Below are positions 56,955 through 64,000 of a stretch of 64,000 bases of DNA, in pieces (within the stretch, counting starts at the first letter, position 1; every line of letters starts with the position of its first letter). Origin of the DNA: Oryza sativa Japonica Group (taxonomy: Eukaryota; Streptophyta; Magnoliopsida; Poales; Poaceae); contig NC_089037.1 in the NCBI RefSeq assembly GCF_034140825.1, positions 12,846,001 through 12,910,000 on the forward strand, written 5' to 3'. The translations under genes and the position numbers were made by a program. The notes below the pieces were generated by a model. That model saw nothing but the letters and a program-made list of their open reading frames with translations. It made no database searches and had not been told where the DNA came from.

Positions 56955-58465
56955 CTCCGCCCCCCCTCGATCCGCGAGGGGAAGAGAGAGAGAGGAAGAC
57001 GAGATAAGGGCGGCGGAAGAGAGAAGAGAGAGAGAGAGACGCGACGAAGCAAGGAACTCGCGACGCGAGAGAAGGGAACAAAATCGAAGAGAAAGAAGGT
57101 AAGAGAGAGGTGGTGGGATTGATTAGTGGGGAAGCGAAGAGGAGAGGAGGAGGAGAGAAAGGGGCAAGCAAATGGGCAAATATAATAGGCGGCCACCAAT
57201 GATACGGGCGAGCGGCGCGCGCGACAGGTTAGGCTGCGCTGTCTCGATGAGGGTCGAGGGCCGAGGCGATTTGGGGAAGTTTTTTTAATTTCCTTTCTTT
57301 CTTTTCAGGGGATTTTGCTGCTTCTGCTGCCCTCTTGCGGATGAGGATTATTCGGGTGTTTGAGTGGCGTGGGGCTGGGGATTGGGTACTGTCGTGCTGA
57401 CTGTGGTGTGGGAGTAGCAGAGAGTTTGGGCCGTCGTCGTTTGGCGGTTCGGCCGTCCGTCAGTCCGGACTCCGGAGGCGGAGGAACTTTATTCAAAAAC
57501 GGGGAGAGGATTTTTAACGGTGGATTTTGTGCGTGTTTTGCGAATGTATGAACTTTAACCGTATAAGGATTAATATGTTATCGTACCAACATTAATCTGG
57601 ATGCCTAGTTTAGTTTGTGTACTAATCAGTTCTCTATGTTTTGATGGTAGATACTCCCTCTGTACCAAAATAAATCAACTTCTAACATCACTAAACCTAT
57701 GTTCTAACTTCGAAAACAGGTCTTCTCGGCCTTTTTTTCTCAATACACGTATCCTCATATACGTAACTCCGATGGCAACATCGCTAACTGTTCCTAATAA
57801 CGGGACTAACCTCTTTACAACCGTAACCGCCGTGCTTTCCTTTACTCCGATAAGTACTCCCTCCCCAAGGAAGTACTTATCTCACTTCCACAAAAATAGC
57901 AAACACTAATATTTCTTTGCTCCGAGGAATCCTACCTTCCCCAAAGGTAGAATCCCTCTCACTTAAAAACACTAGACATTAGGGTACTAAAAAAACGCAT
58001 GGTTTCCGGGCTCGCCTCTTTGAGGGGCCTTCGCTCGGGGACAACCTCGCTCTGGGTCTTACCCACCCTCGAGTTTAATCTCGGGTGGGCGCTTAGGCAT
58101 ACCCTATTCACTGGACCGGATCCGCATCCTAATCCAAACAAAATACATACTAGATCCTAGACTTCACAAACCTGGTGATCGGCATACTGCATACCTACAC
58201 GTCCAGTCATTGGGATCGAGTGAAAAGCACAAGTGTATGACACACTCAAATGTCATATTTCACTGTGTTCAGAAACTCATTCATTCACTTCCAAGAAACT
58301 TTTCATCTAGTTTACTTGAACCCCTTTCAACTAAAATAAACCAATTTCTACCTTCTTACCTATCATCGGTCCACAAATCGAAAAGTTTTATCTCTTCAAT
58401 ACCCCTCGCCTACCCACCCATCAGTATATTAATTAGCGGTATTTTGGTCATTTGTCTCTCCCCTT
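56955..58465. other. 5' leader and upstream flank of the AAA gene
   Basis: The first 150 bp are the GA-rich 5' leader. Beyond it lie Stowaway-like half-ends (ACTCCCTCTGTACCAAAATA at 57654 and ATAAACCAATTTCTACC near 58337) and a GC-rich patch (58000-58130). No gene is supported. Confidence 0.5.
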
Positions 58466-59395
58466 GAGAGTAAGTTTAATAGTATAACCTATCGTTGGCT
58501 CCAAAAATCTCCACATCAGCAATAGAGCTAGAGGGTGTTTAGATCTAGGGGTGTAAAGTTTTGGCGTGTCACATCGGGTATTATACAGTGTGTCGCATGG
58601 GGTGTTTGGCGCTAATAAAAAAATAATTACAATATCTGTCAGTAAACCACGAGACAAATTTATTAAGCATAATTAATCAGTCATTAGCACATGTTTATTG
58701 TTGCGCCACATTGTTAAACCATGAAGCAAATAGGCTTAAAAGATTCGTCTCACAAAGTAGTCGCAATATGTGCAATTAGTTATTTTTTACCCTATATTTA
58801 ATACTTCATGCAAGTGTTCGAACGTTCGATGTAACAGGGTGTAAAATTTTGGGGTGTGATCTAAACAGGCCCCTAGTGAATAAGAGCAGTATGTGTACAA
58901 ATAAGTATCCCCTCCGTCTAAAAAAAAGTCCAATCCTGAGGATGTATTTGAACATACATGTTGTCTAGATACATCCTTAGAATTTATTTTTTTTTGACAG
59001 GGTAGCAGTAGATGTTAAATCATCTACACCCAAATAGAATACATCTATTCTTAATTTCTTAATCTAACCTTTTCACGTCTGCCAATATCCTTTTGCTCTC
59101 TATCCAATCATTCTCTCCGTGAGAAAAGAACTACTCCTTTGTAAAAAAACAATCTATGAGAGGATATAACCCTCCTAGTACAACGAATATAGACAATGTC
59201 TATATTCACCTTGGAACTAATAGGAGATATGGTAGCATAGATAGTTTTCACCTTGGAGCGTGTGAGCAGTTGACGCTTATTTATTCGCTCGCTTTCACTC
59301 TCTGTCCACTCATTTAGTCATTCACACTCTAACTCATCAATTTTTCTGACATGGATGCAGTATAGCCAACAAAAAATGATCTATTGTACCTGCTC
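58466..59395. mobile_element. Tourist-like MITE split by later insertions
   Basis: The left end GAGAGTAAGTTTAATAGTATA (58466) and the right end CTATTGTACCTGCTC (59381-59395) match the ends of the intact element at 9922-10165. In between lie a GACGAAT-family MITE (58532-58873) and further MITE-like DNA (about 58905-59180), so the present span is nearly four times the parent length. Confidence 0.6.
58532..58873. mobile_element. MITE of the GACGAAT family (copy 3), nested
   Basis: Starts GGGTGTTTAGATC, ends GATCTAAACAGGCCC, with the inner pair GAGACAAATTTATTAAG ... AAAAGATTCGTCTC. It interrupts the Tourist-like element. Confidence 0.7.
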
Positions 59396-59812
59396 TAAAT
59401 CCACCATGTGAAATCAGGATTGGAGTTCTTGTGGGATAGAAAGAGTAGTCTATTATGTTTTGATGGTAGATATAGGACTATGTTTTCATGGTAGATAGAG
59501 GATTTAGCATTGCGGAAGTTTAGTGGCGTTAGCGTTAAACTGAATAGTATAGCATTAAGATTTTGATGATGTATCGGATTTTGGTTAGAATTTATTAATA
59601 CCAAGTGTTGGTAAACTCTTTAGCCAAAAAAATTAAAATATGCCTTTACGGTTTTTACGCGTCTGTGTCCATCATTAACTCCTCCGTTTCTATCCAAAAA
59701 AAATATATTCTTTATGGTTGACATGGTTTCTTTTCCTCCCATGCTTATATCTATATCTATTTATATCTCTACTCATTCTAATCGGGTATTCCTAAACAAT
59801 TCTGAAGTTAGT
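59396..59812. other. Intergenic, AT-rich
   Basis: No gene. A MITE-like fragment lies at about 59690-59740. Confidence 0.45.
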
Positions 59813-61622
59813 CTCTACTATTATAAAAATTGATGTTTTTACCGGTATTTAGATACATCATTTGTATATGAGTCGGTTTTTAAATTCGTTTGCTTTTGAA
59901 AATACATATCCGTCATCCGGTGTAAAAAAAGTGAGAAAAAAGAACTTCTATCGTTAAATAAAAAAAAGTCCGACCCCAACTCCTCCGGTGGAAAAAAAAA
60001 AGGAGAGACGACGGAAAAAAATTGAGAGAAAAAATAAAAAAGGAGAAAAAAATTTTGTCGTAAAAAAACGTCCGACTCCTCCGGTGGAAAAAAAGAGAGA
60101 GACGACGAAAAAAATAGAGAAAAAACAAAAAAAAAGAGAAAAAAAACATCTATCGTAAAAAAACGACCGACTCGAAGTCCGACTCCTCCAGTGGAAAAAA
60201 AAAGGAGAAAAATAACTTCTATCATAAAAAACAAAAATGCTGTACTCCGGGCGACCGGCGTGGGGGGAACTGGATCGGACGCTCCCCCGCGCACCCCTCC
60301 CCCACCTGTATATCTGCTATCTGCTAGACCCATCTACTTCTCCCTCCATTTTTTACACAAAAGATATTTCATCTAGTATATTTACAATGTTTCACTATTT
60401 ATAGATCTAATGTTGCAGTGAATTAAAATATTCTTTTGCAACAAAAAACCCACATATTTTGGAAACTCTCTATTAAGGAATTTGGTTTATTTTTTGTTCC
60501 ACAGAAAATGTTTCACCTAATGTACTCACAATGTTTCACTATATATAGATCTAATGTTGCAACGAACGAAACATTCCATTAAAAAAAACCAACATATTTT
60601 GGAAACCCCCTATTAAGGGAGTTTAGTTTATTTTTTGTTCCACCGAAAAATGTTTCACATAATGTACTCACAATGTTTCACTATATATAGATCTAATGTT
60701 GCAATGAACTGAAACATTCTTTCACTATTTACTAAAACATTGTTTTTATATAGGGTGAAACAACACCTGATTTAAACGAGTGAAACATTTTCGATCTACT
60801 TAGTAAAACAATTCCGATATACCTGGTGGAACATAGTGCAATATTTAAAAATAATTCAATAATAAGTTAATTTTTTTTCATCGAAATATATCCATGTGTG
60901 GTCTTGTTTTGAAGATTTAATTGCAACGAATTTAATCGTGCAATCGGATCATGATTTGGATAAGTTTGGATAAGTAATTTAAGAGATAAATCAGTTTAAA
61001 GTAATTTTGCACATAAATCAAGCGCTGACGTCATGCTGACGTCAGCGCCCGATTTTACCCCCTCCCGACCGGGCGCCCGACCGGGAGTCATCTCCGTAAA
61101 AAAAAACGTCCGACTCCTTTTAAGAAAAGTCCGAGTCTGCTGTGGAGAAAAAAAAAGGCGAGAAAAATAAAAAAATGAAAAAAAAACTTCTACAGTATAA
61201 AAAAGAAATAAAAACGTCGTCTCCTTTAAAAAAAAGTCCGACTCCAAAAAAGGACTTCTTGCCCGTAATCTTCTCTGAAAAATATATAAAACTTGAAGAT
61301 GTTTTTACTGATACTTTGGTACGTCATACGTGTATGGGTCGGTTTTTAAATTCGTTTGCTTTTAGAAATACAAATTCGTATTTGAGTTGGTTTTTAAGTT
61401 CGTTCGCTTTTGGAAATACAGAAGAAATCGTATAAAAAAATCTTTGTTAAAAAACTCGTATGCTAATTTGAGACGGTCGGACTCCTAATTACAGCTCTTG
61501 ATTTTCTAACAAAACATATATCCAAGCAAATTTAACACAGTGAATTTTATTTTAACTAAACCATATAACAAATAATATTAAAATAGCCTTCACCCGTTGC
61601 AACACACGGGCATTTTTTCTAG
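59813..61622 (+). mobile_element. Non-autonomous Helitron, two head-to-tail copies
   Basis: The 5' end TCTCTACTATTATAAAA (59813) has the TC start of grass Helitrons. The 3' end has a hairpin CCCGT-loop-ACGGG (61593-61610) nine bases before CTAG (61619-61622) followed by T, the classical Helitron terminus. A second 5' end (TCTCTGAAAAATATATAAAA, about 61272) and a repeated GTCGGTTTTTAAATTCG block (near 59871 and 61338) show a head-to-tail partial duplication. The A-rich middle repeats GTCCGACTCCTCCGGTGG phrases. It is interrupted by a family A repeat. No helicase is encoded. Confidence 0.7.
60237..61078 (-). mobile_element. Dispersed repeat, family A, copy 2 (nested in Helitron)
   Basis: The reverse complement of the 22866-23606 repeat: it shares GGTATATCGGAATTGTTTC, ATTTAATTGCAACGAATTTA (reversed) and GCGCTGACGTCAGC. 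It has three internal units of about 143 bp (marker AATGTTTCACTAT near 60386, 60530 and 60672) against two in copy 1. Ends, GGTCGGGCGCCCG and GGGCGACCGG, are imperfect inverted repeats. Confidence 0.65.
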
Positions 61623-62533
61623 TCAAAGAAAATATCACATGTTGATGGTATGCTAACTCCAATATTGATTAAGGAAACTAAATGTATAACTATCCGTTTA
61701 CTAACACTACTTACACATTTAACCTATTACTAGGTAGAGCTGAGTAATGTTGGGTGTAAACAGTAAGTTAAGTTATATACGACTCATATACATTACATGA
61801 CGAGTAACAATAAAGATTTAGTCAGTGTGCCACGTAAGCAAAATCAAGTTAGATTGTTATTTATACTTGGTTTAGGAGTCAAAGGGTTGAATACCTTAAT
61901 TTAGGATTTTTTTTTCTTGTGCAAAACATGTTAAAATAGGTTGGATATCTTAAATTGTTGTAGAAGATGCGAGTAAACAATTGCAACTATAATATTGATC
62001 ATTTTTTATAGGTGCAAGAGCGAATAAACGAGTACCAATGTAATAGCCAAATAGGTCAGTAACTTAGACCATATAAATCCGGCACCATCGATTCGATCAT
62101 TGATAACCTGATAGAGAAGCTACCGATAGATAAGCTTCTTAAATTAGGATGTTGAATATACCAGCGATATAGACAAATAAAGCAACAGCAAATATGTTGT
62201 ACATCCCACATGCCAAAAAAAAAAGTTGAGGAATATGCGTCTAGATTTCAACTGAAACAATAATGGTCATATACAAGTACTATGCAGAATTGAAGATTGA
62301 CTTTAAATTAAGACATACAGTTAGACCATACTCCATTAGTTGGGAGAGTGTCTGACGTCGCCAGGTGAGCCGTTCGTATAGGCTGCAACCACCAGACCTG
62401 GAGAGCAAAGAGATCTGGTCAACCGTTCATCAGTTGAAGGCGCACGCTCACAGTTAGCACCACCGTTATTGCGACAAACAAAAACACTCCGAAAGAAACC
62501 CCTGCAGCGTCAAGCGCTTCAGCCGGCAACATA
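61623..62533. other. Intergenic, no gene seen
   Basis: AT-rich DNA without a supported gene or definable repeat. Confidence 0.5.
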
Positions 62534-62898
62534 GGCCTTGTTTAGTTCGCGAAAATTTTTTTTTCTTTTGTCACATCGAACGTTTGACCGAATGTCGAAA
62601 GAGGTTTTCGGACACGAATGAAAAACTAATTTCATAACTCGCCTGGAAACCGCGAGACGAATTTATTAAACATAATTAATCCGTCATTAACACATATGGG
62701 TTACTGTAGCACTTATATCTAATCATGGATTAATTAGGCTCAAAAGATTCGTCTCGTGATTTTCATACAAAGTATCATGATTTTTATACAAACTGTGCAA
62801 TTAGTTTTTTATTTTATCTATATTTAATGCTCTATACATATATCCAAAGATTTGATATGACATTTTTTAGGAAAAATATTTTGGAACCTAAACAAGAC
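62534..62898. mobile_element. MITE of the GACGAAT family (copy 4)
   Basis: Starts GGCCTTGTTTAGTT and ends AACCTAAACAAGACC, with inner GAGACGAATTTATTAA ... AAAAGATTCGTCTCG and the typical TTACTGTAGCAC core. Confidence 0.75.
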
Positions 62899-64000
62899 CA
62901 TAGCCATTATAGTGGAGTAGTATACGTATAGTTTAAGCTAAGCGCCGTCCGCTGACGGCGCGCGCAGCCGCAGGCGCCGCGGAAAAAAAAAGGCAGAGCA
63001 GCAGCAAAGCATAACATCGTCGCGTTGCCTGAGCCACAAGCCATCAATCACGGTCCACATCCAAGCATCCGACGCAGCTGCAGCTACAGAGGCTAAACGA
63101 GACCCAACATGCAGCGATGCCACCACCACCACTAAACAAATACTCCACGGAATATTTCACCGCGTCATGTGCCGGTGCGTGCCCGGGTGGTGGCCGCACT
63201 CTCAAGCCAGGTCTCTGCGAAAACTCGTACTACACATGCAAGTATCCAACCTGCAGGTTCAGCTCAACTCCAAGCAGCTCGGCGCTTTCGGCCGGCCTGC
63301 ACAGAGAAAGGCAGCCGCCGACGACGAGCCGCCTGCGTCAAAAAACGCTTGCCGACAGCAGCAAGAAAGGTCTGACGCTGCACCCGCCGTGACATGTCTC
63401 TTTTGCCGAGAGAAGAGCACTCACCCAACTACATATACATCCTCCTACCAAAAATAGGTTCATTTTCATATGTAAATCTAGACATAGATTCATCAATTCC
63501 TGTTACTACTACGTACACCCTCCGTCTAAAAATAAAAAAAAATCCATTTTATACTGATTCACATGTATAAAAGTGAACTTATTGTTTTAAGATGGAGTGT
63601 ATACCGAGCACGAAAATACAATGATGGCATGAATACCTGGATATAGGCATCCCCTTCATTCTAAAATAAACAAATTTTGTGTATGGAGGGAGTAGAGCCT
63701 CGTCAGATTGCAACTGTTATTATTATAAGCCGAAGCTGTAGGTGCACTGGGTGATGGGTCAACACCAGAGAATCAAGCATAAAGAAACTGAACATGTGGA
63801 TGATCGAGAATTACAGCAGCCACAGTATCCCAGAAGTCCATAACATCAGGATATAACGACCAATGTTATCTCTCGGACACCATCCTGTTCGTGCTGATAA
63901 TGTTTGGACCTCAGTTGATACCGCGTCAAGGTTTACTAACAAATGTGTAAACTACCAAACTATATACCAGCAATGTCTACCAAAATCTGACGTGGAAATG
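62899..64000. other. Distal flank with orphan GC-rich patch
   Basis: 62940-63400 is GC-richer than its surroundings and has an open frame (63117-63392) with Cys-containing segments but no recognisable domain. Stowaway-like half-ends occur near 63520 (CCTCCGTCTAAAAATA) and 63690 (TATGGAGGGAGTA). No gene is called. Confidence 0.45.

Noticed and set aside
59839-60333. Phe-rich open frame of 164 residues on the minus strand
   Set aside because: It is the reverse reading of A-rich Helitron filler repeats.

Overview
This is a gene-rich stretch of a grass nuclear genome, almost certainly rice (Oryza). The evidence is intron-bearing plant genes with very GC-rich first exons that fall to AT-rich 3' ends, a dense scatter of Stowaway- and Tourist-like MITEs, and a Micron-type element set in long TA microsatellites. 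The pairing of a nuclear psbX gene with a two-RRM SR splicing-factor gene matches what I remember of rice chromosome 3, but that placement is recall and not something the sequence proves. I saw no LTR retroelement, virus-like element, CRISPR array or organellar insertion.

Region 1-14.1 kb holds four housekeeping-type genes: the 3' part of UTP14 (18S rRNA processing), PHR2 (a photolyase-like protein lacking most of the FAD-binding half), RPL22 (minus strand) and PPAN/Peter Pan (60S assembly). Three of the four serve ribosome production. The RPL22 and PPAN promoters both carry telo-box and site II (TGGGCC/T) motifs typical of translation genes. A 926-bp PIF/Harbinger-like element and a Tourist-like MITE lie between RPL22 and PPAN.

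Region 14.1-31.6 kb is mixed. A LINE tail, several MITEs and inverted-repeat elements separate a small conserved membrane protein gene (18.6-19.0 kb), psbX (21.6 kb), an SR splicing-factor gene (24.3-28.3 kb), a universal stress protein gene (minus strand, 29.3-30.3 kb) and a tRNA-Ala(AGC) gene (31.5 kb). A 5'-truncated LINE with a perfect 17-bp target duplication sits about 270 bp upstream of the stress-protein start codon.

Region 31.6-44.6 kb starts with a Micron-like element between two TA arrays. It is followed by an ESD4-like SUMO protease gene (minus strand, nine coding exons), a 1.65-kb non-LTR insertion with a 16-bp target duplication, and a single-exon LURP-one-related gene.

Region 46.3-57.0 kb is one large minus-strand gene of about 28 coding exons. 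It encodes an FHA plus AAA ATPase of about 1,118 residues with one degenerate and one intact P-loop. Its upstream flank, 57-64 kb, is transposon-dominated: a nested Tourist-like element, a head-to-tail Helitron pair interrupted by another repeat, and a further MITE, with no convincing gene.

Exon boundaries were read by eye from GT/AG sites. For every multi-exon gene the phases close and the total coding length is a multiple of three. Boundaries and products are therefore well supported, but without transcript data alternative isoforms cannot be excluded.
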